Position numbers and translations under genes: made by a program. The notes beneath the pieces are model-generated. The model did not search any database, was not told the origin of the DNA, and saw only the letters and a program-made list of their open reading frames with translations. A DNA stretch of 64,000 bases, taken from the NCBI GenBank assembly GCA_008360975.2, contig CM039189.1, forward strand, positions 7,134,056-7,198,055, given 5' to 3'. This document shows, in pieces, positions 25,449-39,596 of the stretch. The DNA comes from Lichenostomus cassidix (lineage: Eukaryota > Chordata > Aves > Passeriformes > Meliphagidae). Position 1 is the stretch's first letter; every line of letters begins with the position of its first letter.

Positions 25449-28400
25449 CTTCCTGTTTCTTATCCATGATTTTGACAGTTTTACTGGCCATTTTGCAGTG
25501 TAATAATATCAATGCTTAGCTCTTGTGCAGATCTAAATTGTGATCTGCAGTGCCTTTAATGAGGGTTGTAGTTCACCCTCCCTGTTGAACAGCTAGAGGG
25601 ACTGGAGCAGTCAGAAACCAAGGGGTTTGCTTAAAGGCGTTTAGGAAATTGGGGGCAGAGGGACCAAATCTCCTAAGTGTCACCTCCCCTTCCCAGCCCA
25701 GCACTGCCACTGCAATGCCTGTGCAAGTGGTATTTCCAGAGATATGCCTGGTGCACCAAGCACCCCGTGGCAGCAGAGGCTGAAGGTGCTGGATGAAGCT
25801 CTCTGTTCACAGATGCAGCACTTGGCCTGCAAACCCCAGCAAAGCAAAGATGTTTCTGTATTTTGCCAGGGAGCAGTGGCACAGGCAGCTCTGCTCCGCT
25901 GAGCTCAGCTGAACCACAAGCAGGCAAGCTGGTGCTCTAAAGGAACTGTGTCCACAACCGGTAAAAACAGGCTTTACCCACCAGTGCTTCAAGTTTTCTG
26001 TGCATCACATTATTTTTTTTTCCCAATGTCCTGGTATCAGATTTGGCCAAGTTGAAATGCATAACAACCAAAAATATTCTTTCTTAATAGTACAAGTATT
26101 GCCAATCCTTAGAGACTGATGATTGCAATATTATAAAAATTCCTTTACTAAAGCTGACATTTCTGTAATTTTGCATCTCAATGTATTTTGATCTGTAGGC
26201 GAGTACACCTTTAAAAAGAATAATAATCTGATTTATCCCAATGATAGTGAAAATCAGACAGAAGAGCAGATGTGTGTGCATTTCTACGGACACACAAGAA
26301 CCAAGCTCCCCTGTAAGTACTTCCTGAAATCCTAGGTCCTAACAAATAGGAATGATCTTGTTAATCCTTTGGTGAGGTGAATGCATATGTGGACTGTGTT
26401 TGTATGGAGTAGAGGAAGCAGGCAATGGCCATTTATGGATGATTAATCACAGCCATGTATTCTTTATTTCCCATTTACGGGTGATACAGTGGGCTGAATT
26501 CTAATCAGCTCTCTCTATGGCAGGGTTTCATGTTTCTGCTTTCAGCAGTTAACACTTTAGAGATATCTGAAATTAACTGAGCAGGATGGCTATGGATTGG
26601 GATCACACTGGTCTTAGCAATGACTTTGCTTATTGCCTTTGGAGAAGGAACAAAATATTGTCTCGTGTGTGGGCTCTGGGAAGTTACATTGGAAACGGGT
26701 GAAGGTAATAACACCTCATAGCAGTCAGTAGAACAGGGAGCTGAGTCCAACTAAAACCAGTTCAGAGCCCAGATTTCTACTCTCTCTACCTACTACAGTT
26801 ATTAAAACTAATGGGAAACAAGGAATAAAATGCTACGGCTGGCTCACAGGGAATGTTCCCATTTGGAGATGCTTTACAGCTGTTCAAGTGGGATAGTGGT
26901 AAGCAAGTGGAAATGGAAGTTCAGCCTTGTGCCCCACTGAGTCAGCAATTCCTCCAACAGCAGGAATGTCTACAAATGAACATGGGGGTTTAATGTTTTC
27001 TGAACATGTTACTTGGTAGAAAAAGCTGGCTTTTCTCAATGGTCAAAACTGGAAATTACCTCTGCCTGGAGGGGCAATGCTGCCCTCCTGGTCTCTGACT
27101 CTGGTGTAGCTGGAGTTCAAAGGATTGGCAGACCAAGTGCTCCAAGATTTCAGGCAAAGCTCAGGAAGGCTCAGTTAAGGATTGCTGCAGGAATGGTTCC
27201 TCCGTTCTTCCTTGTTTTTTGTCTTAAATACAGTACATCAGAACACTCTTCAGCAGAGACACAGTCTTCACCCCTTTGTTCAAGGAGTGGAGAGAAGAAT
27301 AATTAACAGAGCCGTTACCTCTTCTCCTTGAACGATGCTCAGTTTGACCTTTCCAGCACTACAGTGGTATTAAGATAAGAATCATGTACTGTACCCTGAC
27401 CTCAGTTACACCACGGCACATCTGAATTTGGAGTCAGTCCACTCAAGTAATTAGAATTGACTGGGATTAAGACTAGTGCACGCAGTATTTGGTGTTTCTG
27501 GCATTTATAGTCCAGGCAGTCGGAGGGATCCATTACCTCACCCACACCTGCCCTCCACAGGCTGCTCACAATGTGTTTATTACGTGTGGCACTAATCGCA
27601 CAGCAGGAGATTAAATTGGAGAGCTTTTAAAAGGCAAATTGGCCTTTTACATCACCTAATTTGGGATGGGGGCCAGATTGCTGTGGATGATTTAGATACC
27701 TAACTCAATCAATGAGTATGAGACATTGAAATGCCTTTGGAAAAAGGAAAAAAAAAAACTAACCCTGCTGTCCCTAATCTTTAAATTTCATCTTTAATTT
27801 TGGAGTGAAATTGGTGCTTAGAAAATATATCTCAGGGAGGGCAGGGAAAGAAGAGTCCATTGAGCAAAAGTGAAATCTCGCTGAGCCAGGGACTGTCATC
27901 AACCAAAGAGGAGATGGGAAATTAGCACACAGCTCAGGCTAGCTCACTCGCAGGAATACATTGACAAAATCCATGCAAGCAGATGACGCCATCCAGCCCC
28001 TAAAAACCTAAAGTCCTTTAAAATTAGGGCCCTAGGTGACAGATACTTTTCCAGGCAATAAAACTCTGGCAGCCTAACTAAAGTACAAGATCAAGAAAGT
28101 AAATTTGAAGGAGTTACTTTATTACAGATAGCACTCCCTTTTCCAGATAGACACGCTTCAGTTGAACTCACTGAACCAAAAGCCACGTTGCAATTCACTT
28201 GGGAAAAACAGCTTGGCCTCAGATATGATACTGGACAAGAAAAATTAATAATTTTGAGACGTATCGTCATAGGAAGAATGTGAGAAAAGTTTTTGATTTT
28301 CTTTTTATTGGGACTCTTGAGATCTCCTCCTGGACTACTATTTAAAGCCCAACTATCTTTGTGCTGCTTGGATCCAGTTTCCATAGCCTAGCACAAAAAC

Positions 28401-31400
28401 AGGCCTCTGACAAGACACCAGCACTATATTCTGCCATATGCAGTGGACCAAGTGGAGAAGAGCCACTTCAACAGTGGGTGTTACTCAACAGTGTGAAGAA
28501 TTTAAGTGAATTTCATGAAATGACAATTTAGTCCACAAGGGGACTTGGGGACATGGAGGCTTGAAAGATTTGGTGGCAAAATAATAGAGCTTTGCTTTGA
28601 AGTCAGCTTGAGACTGCAGAAAACCACTCTGAAATTACCCGCTGACTTCAGGTTATCCTTGTGTTGGGAAAAGGATGCTTCAGCTGTCTTTTCTGGGGCT
28701 AGTGAAAGATCTCAGCCTTCAGAGCTGCCTGTACTCAGCACTGCAGGTAAGTTGTGACAAATAAAATGGGATTTACAGAGGAAGAAGTGCTGTTGAAGTG
28801 CAGTAATGGAGGTAATAAAGAGTTTCCTCCTGGACACACTAACAGGATTTCCCACTCATTTGACCAGCCTGAGAGGAGAAGAATGTTGCTCATTTGGGCA
28901 CACATGTCTGAGTCTGGGGAAGAACACACCTGTGTGTGCATGGGCAGTCTGGGGTTAACAAAAGATTTCCGTCAATTTCAAAGCATGACCAGTTTGTCCT
29001 CTGCTACACCTAGGAAATGTGAACAGCACAGAAATTAAGACCTACTCCTCATGAGCAGTAACTTAGCTCTTTTATGTAACATGCTGTAATGAAGATTATT
29101 AAAGCTGCCTTCACAATTTCCAAGTCCAATTCTTTTTCATTTTGCCAGGAATTAAACCTTCAGATCCCAAATGCGGCTTTAAAATCTCTGTAGGTCAAAA
29201 ACATCAGAGAGGTTTGTAACAACTTCCTCCTTGCCACAGCCTTTGTCCACAAACAGACACAGCTCAGTGGAGTGGGACTCAAACAATGGATACAGGCCAG
29301 TGACCAACACGTTGACCCTTCCAAGCTCTGTGACCACAATCCAATGGTTTGGAGAAGCACAGCAGAGGATCCAGCTGGCAGAATATGCACAGGCCAGTCT
29401 TACTGCAGGAAAGCTTCATCCAGTTGCTCTTGTTACTCTGTGTCACCTTATTAGAGCAGTCATTTGATCTTCAAGGGTTGGACCATGTAAGATGCAAAGC
29501 AAGCCAGCAAAATTCCTGTCCAACACTCAAGGAAATGAATATTGAATTCAGGTGAGTGTTTGATCACTCAGCATGGCAGGCAGAGGGCTCATATAATGGG
29601 GAATGTTGGAGTCAGTTACTACATAATCAGCTTGGGTTGGGAGGATCCTTTTACTTATTCCCTTCTCTGACCTCTAAAGTATTTTTCCTATTTTTTAATA
29701 CAGTTTTTCTCTATGTCAATGTTCACAAACATCAAAACTAGTTAAGAATAGATTAAAGCTTGAGCAAGAGTCCAAGCCACCAGTGAAGACATAGCTCAAG
29801 TTGGCAGCATCATGGCTTGTGCCCACATGACGACTGGGAAGAATTCAGAGAAGGAAAGGTACCTTCAGTCTGCTGGGGTTTGTGCTCCATCAGGCCTTTG
29901 CAAGTCATGGCAGTAAGTGTGGCTCCCAAACCCCAACAATTTAGAAGAGAAAGCTGCTCCCAGGGTGTCTTTGTGGAAGTAGTAAAGTTGCAGCTCTAGA
30001 TTGATGTTCTTTCTTATTTTGTGATCACAGCTAATTAAAAAAAATAATAGAAGCATATACAGATCCAAAAGTTTATTAGAAAAGAAACATTGTAGTTTAA
30101 TTATGCCACTATGTTGTGTATGACACAAAGCCCACTGAAATCTGAATACTTGATGATCTCTGGAATTTGACTAAAAGCTCTTCAGCCTTAGGGAGAAGCT
30201 TGACAATTACTAATCTACATATGCTGACAATATCAGGGGCCCCATGAGGGTCTTTAATTGCTCTGTAAACTTCAAACTGGAGTGTTCTTCAGTAGGACAA
30301 AACAAGATGCTGCATTCGAGCTAAAGAAGAGTGGTAGTTGACATGTTTATTAAATACCCCCAGGTCCCGAAGGATTGCAGGGTGGAAGGTTCTCTGGGTA
30401 GAAGAAGTTATAAATGCAGCATCCATTTATTCCAGACAGAACAATTAAGCATTAATGTTCAGGTACAGCTACAGCACGATGGATCCAGGAAAACTTTCTG
30501 GACTTCCACAACTCCAAACTGGTTTTCTATCCTCTCTCTGCCACAGCCCTTTCTGCTACATTTGCTTGAGCTTTGTGACTGTGCACACAAAACAACTGCA
30601 TGATGTGAATAGAAGTGGGCAGTGGGTTCTTTAAGGTGCTGACCTGAGCTTTTTCAAAAGCAAAATGTGTGACATTTGCCTTACTGTTGCTTAATTAGAG
30701 GCAGTGAGTTTTGTCCATGAATCTGGCAGGGGAGGGACTTTTGTCCTCCAAGATACCTTCGATACAGGACCTGAATTTATGCCAGAAATTCTAGTGGGTC
30801 TGGCTCAAATCATAGCTGCAGGAAAATGGATCATTTCATAGGAGAACTGATAGTTTCCTATTCTTTGCCTTTAATTTATGGCGTGACACAAGCCCATGCT
30901 TTGAAGCTGAAGGTTACGTGTATGTTATGGGCAGCACACAAGGTTATTCTGGCTCATTCTCCTATCGCTGGATTGACTTTGATGTTTACCTTGTACATTG
31001 TCAACATAATCACCAAGCAAATTCTGATTGCTTCATTTCTCATTTTATTTCTATTTCAGGAACATGTAGAGTTATCCTCCCACTGCTGTGAGGGTTCATT
31101 ACCTCTGCTGAACTGGCCATAGCTCGTGGAGAAAGAAATAGAATTAACCCCTCTAGAGCAGAAGAAACAGACAGAGTTTGCATCACAGCCCAATGGGATG
31201 TGCAGCACTTACCATTAGTGGAACACCTTGCCTTGCAATGAAGTTGATCAGGATATGATAAGATGGAATAAATCCAGAAACTCCCAGTTCCAGCTTCACT
31301 CTGGGCTCTAACAATACAATCCAAACCTTTGAATTTGGGATGGGAGAGTGTTATCGACACAACACGTTAAACAACCTTAACTCCAGTGAGCAATGGCACC

Positions 31401-33387
31401 AGTAAAACACTTGTTTATTAGCAGAATGCATCTGATCTCAAAGGCCTGCATGACAAGTTCATTACATATCAATTTAATTAGCTGATTTACATTTAATTTA
31501 CATTTCAATTAATGTCTTTAGCAACAAAACGTTGCCTTAATAGGGTAATTGCCTATTAGGCAATATGTAAAAGAATAAATAGTTGCATTCTGAGGAAGAA
31601 TTCCTATTTTCAATTTTTTATTACCATAAATAACCTAAATAATTATTGCTCTTAAGGGGCCACGTCCTAGCTCCCTTCTGGGCCTAATTATAAAGACTTA
31701 GTACCTCATTAAGCAAAATGGTTTTGGAGTCACAGAAAAGCATTACTCTAATCGTGACTCATTAGTTTCAACAAAAGAGGGGAAAACTGCAAAAGTCGGC
31801 ACATTTTGCCATATTATTCTTGTGGTTCATAAGCAGGAGACATTTGAGAAGTGGCTGTTACAGCTGTGTAGGCGTTTCTGTCACAAAGCTCTGTTTTCAG
31901 AGGGGGTTTTTTTGTGTAACTTTGGTCATTAAAAGAGAGCCAAGTCCAACTGGAAAACCTGGCACGTGCACTCCTGGTATGGAGCGAGAAATTGAGCAAA
32001 CTTTTGTGCTTCTGTTGCCTGGGAGCTCGTCTTTTCCCTGCATGGCTACAAACATGGTGGCTTGGTTTTTGAGGCTGTAATGTAAGATTCATCTTCTACC
32101 ATGCCAGAGGAGTTGCTTTCATCACCATAATATATTCCAATGCATCGAGAATGGACATGATTTTTAGGTTTCATTTGAATTTAATGGTATTTTATCACAG
32201 TGTAAAATTTACTGCAGGCTTGGGTTGTGACCAAGATGCAACTTTAAGGCTCTTAGTGTTGGATCTGCTGATGTAAAGCACTGATCCCATATATACTCAC
32301 TTTGATGGTTTAAATTTGTTAAAGAAAAACATGGAAGCTTTGATGTGGTGCTGTTGGGGTTTATTCTACATTAGGCATTGACTCTCTGTGGTAACCTAAC
32401 ATTACACTGGATCTGGAATCCTCTGTTCCTCTGGCAGGCAGTGTAAAGCCCACACTATAGCACCAAGCTGGCACAAAGTCCCTGTCAGAAGCTCTGGCTG
32501 ATTTGATGTGTCTGTGCTTTGTTTGGATGAAGTTTGTTCTGCTGGCAATTCAGTGGTGCAGAGATTCAGAAGTGATGAGTGGAACTAAGGGCACTGATTG
32601 CAATTGCTTAAAATTATGTCACACAAGGAAATAAAAAGGGACTAGTTAAGATATTGTTCAGCAAATAATAAATTAATAATATTCTAGGAATACATACAGC
32701 TTTTAAAATGAAAATGTTTAAATAATGAGAAAACAACCTTTTCATATAGCATTAGTTTTCTCATTAACCTTTAATGATGATTCATATGTAAAAGAAACAC
32801 AAACACAGAGCTATTCTTTCTAAAATTGCAGATAAAGCCAAAGCTGGAAGTAGGATTGTTAATTATAGCATTGTACAGCCTCTAAGAACAGATAATCACT
32901 GGGGGTTCTCCTTTTTTCCTCTTTTCTTTATCTCCCCCCCCCCTTTTTACAGAGAGTTAAACTGGCAGCACAGAAATACTAAGGGATGTTTCATACCTCA
33001 GAGCTGCAAGGAGAGCCCCTACCCTCACACTCCAGCCATCCTGCTCTAATGTTTACTGAACTCAACAACATCTCCAGTGGATTTTGGAACTCATCTTGAA
33101 CCCCAAGAGCAACAGACCACTCATGGCTGTGATGCAAACACTGTCCCTTACTGTGCCAGCTTTGTACTGGTGTAACTCATGCAGTTCTGGAGGCAATTCA
33201 TCTGCACTCTGTGTTTGGGCAAATTTATTTCCCCAAATAAATTTGGGTAAGTTCTAGTTCCTTAGTGCTTAACTTTCCTAAAAAAAGGTGCTGTATGTAT
33301 ACACCATTAAGACAGTGAAAAAGAAATCGGGTAGGAGTCACTTTCTTGTATTACAACATGCACTCTTCCACTAGAAAAACAGCACTG

Positions 33388-33432
33388 GAGAGAGAAAGAG
33401 AAAGAGAGAGAGAGAAAGAGAGAGAGAGAGAA
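33388..33432. repeat. (GA)n/(GAAA)n purine microsatellite
   Basis: A pure purine run on the + strand made of GA and GAAA units. It is long enough to be polymorphic and could form triplex DNA, although nothing indicates that it does. Confidence 0.9.
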
Positions 33433-33711
33433 GCTTCCACTTCCAAAAAATGTCTTATTACCTTCAAAAGTTAATTACTCAGGATTCAGCTGTATCTTCT
33501 GCTATTCTGCATTTTATTTTTGCCCCTATACCTGACGGATCTGGAATTCTCTTTCAAGCTGCTAACCCAAAAGCTCATTTAAAACCTTTCCTACTTTCCC
33601 ATGTCTCTGATTAACACTAATCCACTCTACCCTTTCTTTTCCTACAGCTTCTTATGCTCACTCCTTGCTGCAGTCTGCAAGAATTCTAATTGGCATCTGC
33701 TCTTCTTTTTG

Positions 33712-33745
33712 GGTTTCCTTTTTTTTTTTTTTTTTTCTTTCTTCC
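33712..33745. repeat. T-rich tract
   Basis: A run of about 18 T residues inside a longer pyrimidine-rich stretch. It could be the tail of an old antisense retroposon, but no body was recognised next to it. Confidence 0.8.
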
Positions 33746-36112
33746 TGCTCCATTTTCTCTCTGTCACTATCTGGGCTGCTCTATACCATCCTGTTATACT
33801 TTTTAGCCCAGATCTGCCTAGTGCTGTAAGGGATTTGATGATTTTCTTTAGGAAGGACTCTAATAATAGCCACAATCCTGCCCCTTTACAAATCTTCTTA
33901 CAATGAAAAAGAAAATGTTCTGCCCTCCAAAGTGAATTCCATTGAAAACCAAAAGTTCTTGTCATAAAAAACCCCAAATATATATACATTTTTTAAAATC
34001 TCCCCCTTTTCTTGATGGATTTGAGATATTTTGAATGAGCAATGTTATCATTTATGGGGAATTTGAGCATTGATCTCAAAGCTTCCTATTAGAAACCCCA
34101 AGTTCAGTTATTATTTTAAAACAACATTTCAGGTTTTTTCTCTAATATGAAGAGCTACGATTTATAACAGGAAAACAAGCCAGCCAGAAAGTCCTGGATG
34201 TTCTCTAGTGACTTTGCTGTTGTCAATCAAAATAACAGGGAAGATGCCCAAACACTGCTACTTTATTGGGCAGAGGGACAAGACTCCTGACACACTGCAG
34301 AGGCTTTTGAGAAACAAGCGCCTGATGCCATCTGAGCTGGGTGAGGCTGACACAAGCTTTGGACTCTATCTAGATGTGATGGATTTTGAGCTTTAACTGC
34401 CATTTCAAGTGGTCTGTGCCAAATCTGTGACATCTCAGCACCTATTCAGCTGCTGCCTCAGCCTGGCTGATCAGAGGGGAAGCTTTTCCTCCTGCAGACT
34501 CTGCCTGGCACTCACTTGCTGCTCAGAAGCAGCTCAGTTAAGCACCTCTGTCCAGCTTGGAGCCGAGCTGTGCCTTCGCTCTCCAGGCCTCAGAAGGTGG
34601 CATTCCCTGCCACCTCCCAGCATCTCCTTGGGCAGTGCTAGGTGCTGCAGTGCATGAGCTCCAAGGCAAATTGCTCAAGCCATCTCCCCTGATGTCTGTT
34701 CAGTAAGCAGTGCTTTAGCATAATTTGTTAAAATACTTCAGAGTCACAACGTTCATAACACAGAGCACACTGTTAGACCTTCAGGGCAGCTTCCTGTACA
34801 TCACGGGCCATTAAATACTGTTGTCAATCTTCTTTTTGTTTGACTAAAACGTATTTTGTTTCAACAGAAGTAGTTCTTTAATCAGCTCCTCATATTCCTT
34901 CAGTATTGTCAGAAAATGGAGAATTCGCTTTTCCTTTGATAGCCTGTTCCAGTGGTTACTCCCTTTCTCTGTTGCAATATAATGCCAAATATCTAATTCA
35001 ATTTTTTTCTAGCTTCAGCCTCCAGCAACTGCTTTTTGCTATGCCTTTCCCAGTTAAATTAAGTATCCATACAGTATTCCGTTTTTTCCAACACAAAGGT
35101 ACTATCTGCCATAATCAAGCCACAGCTTTAGGCTTTCTGCTCAGGCCACTGGGCTCTTGCTGCTGCAGAGTCATTGTATCTGACTTTCCATCAGCAGAGA
35201 TTCTCCAACACAGAATCTGGGTGCACTTTTGTACACTACCAACCTGCTCTGAACTACTGCAGGATGAGAGCATTGTCTCTGGGATGGCAGAAGAGAAGAC
35301 ATGAATAGTGAGCCATTTTTGCTTCCTCCATGACCGTCATCTTGAGTTGCTTTGCCAAGCCAACAATGCCCTTTTCTTTGCTTTTTAAATACAAAGCTGT
35401 ACATACATAAGGAATAAAAAGCTGTAATTTATTCAGTGAAAGTGTTCATCAAGTGAGAGACAGGACTCTGGGAAAAGATTAAGAGCTTACATTTTTCATT
35501 TGACTTATTTCACATAAAATTTCATAGAGGATAAAATGATGGGAGGCAAAGAAGCAATGATATTTCTGTTTTATCTCTTTCTAAGGACCATAAATCTTTC
35601 TGAAGTATCATTAATTATAGCAGCGCCATTCACAACGCTATTGTTAAGGGTCTATCAGCAGTCCCATTATAAAGCCCTATTTTCAGGGGTTTATAACTTG
35701 GTTAGGAGAATTTCATTTCTGGCAAAAACTTTGCTGGGGCAATGTCTCCATCTAAGACAATTTATTTTAAATGTAAAGCACAAAGAAAAATGTTACCTCT
35801 TTTGAACGGAGTAAGGGAGAGACTAGGAACTTTCTGGGGTACAAAGCTAATGCTGTCTTGGCTGATTGAATTTGTGCCATCTGTGAATTCATAAGACTGT
35901 ATTCAAAGAAGTTATCCCTTAGATGAATTTAGATGATTCCTTTACAACACAAGTTCCCAATTACTACAACTGAATTCAAGATCTAGAATATTCCTCTAGT
36001 GGCTGTAATCAAATCGGGTTTGATTTCTTTAGCTGCAGCCAGTCGAAAAAGAGTTTAGCAGACCTGGAAAACAGCTTACACGTTAAGAAAACTTCAGTGT
36101 CTTCAGTTTGCC

Positions 36113-36131
36113 TTTTTTTTTTTTTTTTTTT
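36113..36131. repeat. T19 tract ahead of a splice-like acceptor
   Basis: Nineteen T residues followed by GCAG. It looks like a strong polypyrimidine tract, or the reversed tail of a retroposon. See the finding on the splice-like segment at 36136. Confidence 0.85.
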
Positions 36132-39106
36132 GCAGGCAGGATACACATCAAGAATGAATGAAGCTAATGCTCACATGCACCAAAGTGAGTATCGACTTAG
36201 CAGCAATATGGAGAAATTAATTGCTATGTCATGGCTAAAATGTTAAAGAGGCTCTGAGTTTCTCCAGATGTGAGCTCTGCAATAGGCACTGGTCAGACTG
36301 GGAGGGCACGAGGAAGAAAGGTCACTGCTTCACCTACATAAAATCATGAGCAGGTGGCCTTTTGCCTCTAGCAACTTGTAGATCCATCAAGAAAGCCAGC
36401 AGCTCTGCCCAGTTGTGTCTTCACACATCAGGAAAGAGCAAGATGCTCAGTAAGACAGGATCAACAAAATCATTGTGGCCTTTTTGGAAGCAATAGATAT
36501 TAATGTATGCTAACTTCTGGGCAACCTTTTTTCCTGCTTTAAAGTAGAAAGATTAGATGGAAATATATTTTGTGAAGAGTGTGCCGACACCCTCAGGTAA
36601 TCTTCATTCTCTGTCCTCATCAATAATCTAGCACTCTACCTTCCCTGTAACATTACTGTCCACAGTAATGCAATTCACTTCAGTCCCCTTAGATCCTATT
36701 AGAATCTCTCACATTACAAAATTCTTCCAGCTCTGCTCTCAAGTGTTCTGGGATTGTTTAGTCTTAACTTCTGCTGCCTGTTTTCCTCCACTACAATTCT
36801 TTGCACAGGGATTGACTTTTGTGGATTGCACACTTAACCTCACAGTGAGTCAGAAGATCAGAATTAATGCATGGGGGTATTGTCCAGTGGGGTCTTCACA
36901 GTGCCCCAATTCTGCTTGGAACACTGTAGAATCTATCTTGTGACAACAAGTTCTACTTTCTGAAGTATTTTCTTCTATGAGTTTTATTTTGTTTAAATTT
37001 CACTGTATCTGTCCTTTGAAAGGATAAATAGGCATGGGCAAACAGAAGAACTTATTTCTACATATTATTCAATCCCTTATGTACCTTCTTTGAATTACAT
37101 CTTATTTTCCTCCTCTCTAAAGTAAAACAGTCTTAATGTTTTGTTTGTTTGCCTTTCTAATGTGGAAATCTTGCCATATCCCATAATTTATTGCTGTTAT
37201 TTGAACAGACGCCTTCCTGGAATTCTCCTCAGTTATTAATGGTAAGTCATGCTTGGTGATGATATCTAAGTAACAGGCCTGACGTGCAGTAACAGAGATG
37301 TCTCCTCTGGCTGCTCAGGCAAAATCAGGGGCTCAAAGTAGGCAGAAAAGAATCTTTGACAACATTCCTAAGAACTGCAGTAGAGGGTGGCAAAATGTGG
37401 AAGGCTCCTTTATTCCCTTCATTCTGATTGCTGGGATGACTGTGAAACGCCATTTTGCACCCAGTGTTCTGCTTCCTAAGAAACAGAGAAAACCATTCCT
37501 GGCTTCTTAGCCGAAAGTGAGCCTCTGACAAACTCAGTGATGTTAGGCTTGCTCTCTGATCTCCACCCTGATCTGATCTAATTCTGTCTAATCCCCAGTA
37601 TTTTTTAGATTCTCAGTTGTAGAATGCCCACTGTTTGCAAACCTGACTCTTCCCATTTTTCCCAGTTTGCCCATATTGTAGCATATTTCTATGCACTGAA
37701 ACTCCTGATGCCTGACCATCACAAGCACTGCAACAATATGGTATAAATCTTGGGATTATTATCTTAAACCAGTGCAACCTCACTTTTTGATAGTTATTTC
37801 TGGTTTGCAATGGTAGGAATAAGAGCAAAATTGAGTATTTTGATGACATCATAGCTCTTCTGTAGCAGATATGTTAGAGGGCCCAGAGGACAGAAAAAGC
37901 TGGAGCTCATAACTGGGAGAGATTGCAAAAAAAACCCAAAAAACCAAACCACAATGCAGAACGGTCATTCAGTCTTTTAATACATGGAACTAAGTATAAG
38001 TAGCATTAGAAGAAGATTTACTGCTGTAAAAGAAAAGGAATTCATGTGCTTTCACAGCAGGGAAACTTTGCAGCAGTTGAAACCTCAGGTCTATTCCAGG
38101 AGCATGCACTTTTTTTTGTTGTTTGCTATCGGTTTTTCTTATTAGCAATGGATTTTACTGAAAGTCAGGATTTTCCCTCAATGTCCCCCAGATTCCTGTA
38201 CTGTTTCTGCAGTGCAAATACAAGTGTAAATCATGCATTTAGCAGAAATGAGAAGGTCCAGATGGGTCTCACACTGCTGCAGAAAGGGCTGGACAGGAAA
38301 GAACTGCAGCAGCAGCAGCCTTTCTTCTCAAGGCCCAGCAGGGCGAAGGGACAGAAACTCTGCAGACCAGAGGGTTTGCCAGGGAAAAGCACTGAAATTC
38401 ATCACTGCCTTATCACTTTAGAGAAGCTTTCTGTCCTGCCTTGTGCTCCTTTTTCGAGGGCTATAAAGTACTTCTGTTCCAGAGCACTGCACATGGATAT
38501 TAAATTCTCATCACAAACATGATGCCATTTTTGATTTCAGCATTTATCTATCTTCTGTTCTTATATGGCCACACTTACCATAATATCTCATACTTCACAA
38601 TCTTTAACATATTATTTATTCCTCCAAAAAGCATGTATATGAAAGGTAGCTGAAAATAAGCAATAAACCATTTTAATACTGTTACCATCTGAGGCTATGG
38701 ATCTGTGAGAATTTTCTTCTCATTAACTCTGGAATGCTATTCATAACCTTGAGACTGATAATGCTTAGAAAATTATTTTATCCAAAAGTCATCCCTTCCT
38801 TAATATATCTACTAGAAGTCTACAGAGTCTTTTCCAGGCCCTAAATACAGAATCTTTTGCTAAGACAAATAAAAGATCCCAACAAACCACACACTAAAAA
38901 AATAACCAAATCAACTAAACAAAACCAAAAAACCTCCCCTATACCTTAGAGCTGCTACAGAAGTTCCACTAATGAAAACAAGGCCTGCCTTCCCAATCCT
39001 TTACTTATTTTAAAATATTGGTATCAAGTATTAGTAGTGATATTTAATCCATCTATAAATATTGCTTTTGTCTGCACTGGCATATCATGTTCTATGCTGT
39101 TTCCTG

Positions 39107-39122
39107 AAAAAAAAAAAAAAAA
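39107..39122. repeat. A-run
   Basis: Sixteen A residues followed by a short GA run. No retrotransposon body was recognised upstream. Confidence 0.85.
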
Positions 39123-39596
39123 GAGAGAGAAATCAAAGTATTTTGAGAATGCTGTTTCTTTCCAGATCACTTAGCATGATTTTTCTTTGAAATTGTAAAA
39201 TTAAAATAAAGCAAGCCAAGGGATACATTTGAGCCACTGCTTTCTTTTGGAGGCAATTAAAATTTTCTGTCCTCTCGACAGTTGTACTTGTGAACTTGGA
39301 AAGAATATTTAAAGCCTGAAATCCCCTCATGGTCTGAAGCTGAAACAACTTGCAGTTGCCAAGACTGAAAATCAGAGTATTTTGGTGTTGCATGTGATTG
39401 TAAATACTCTGAAAACAACTGAGCAGCAGACATGTTGGGGAATATCCTCGGTATGATCAAAATGGTGATGAAGATTGGAGACATAAATTTGAGTTTGTTA
39501 GCAATGAAAGCTGAAGGGTAGGAATGAGCAGACAGTTTCAGATGTGAGCATGTAGGCTCCAAAGATGGCACCAGTCAGAATATACCCTATACTTCA

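Larger units (their letters stand above)
20725..39590. other. No gene supported (intergenic)
   Basis: About 19 kb without a recognisable coding exon. It contains a sense CR1 copy (about 25195-25448), a GA-rich tract (33388-33432), T-rich tracts near 33712 and 36113, and an A-run at 39107. AT-rich blocks near 27.5-27.8 kb and 31.4-31.7 kb have short inverted repeats and could be conserved noncoding DNA. A splice-like 49-base exon candidate at 36136-36184 is unsupported by coding similarity. The final coding exon of AGBL4, if separate, was not recognised here. Confidence 0.6.

Noticed and set aside
28545..28757. 70-codon open frame ending at a CAG/GTAAGT site
   Set aside because: No homology recognised and no partner exon; could be noncoding transcript sequence but unsupported.
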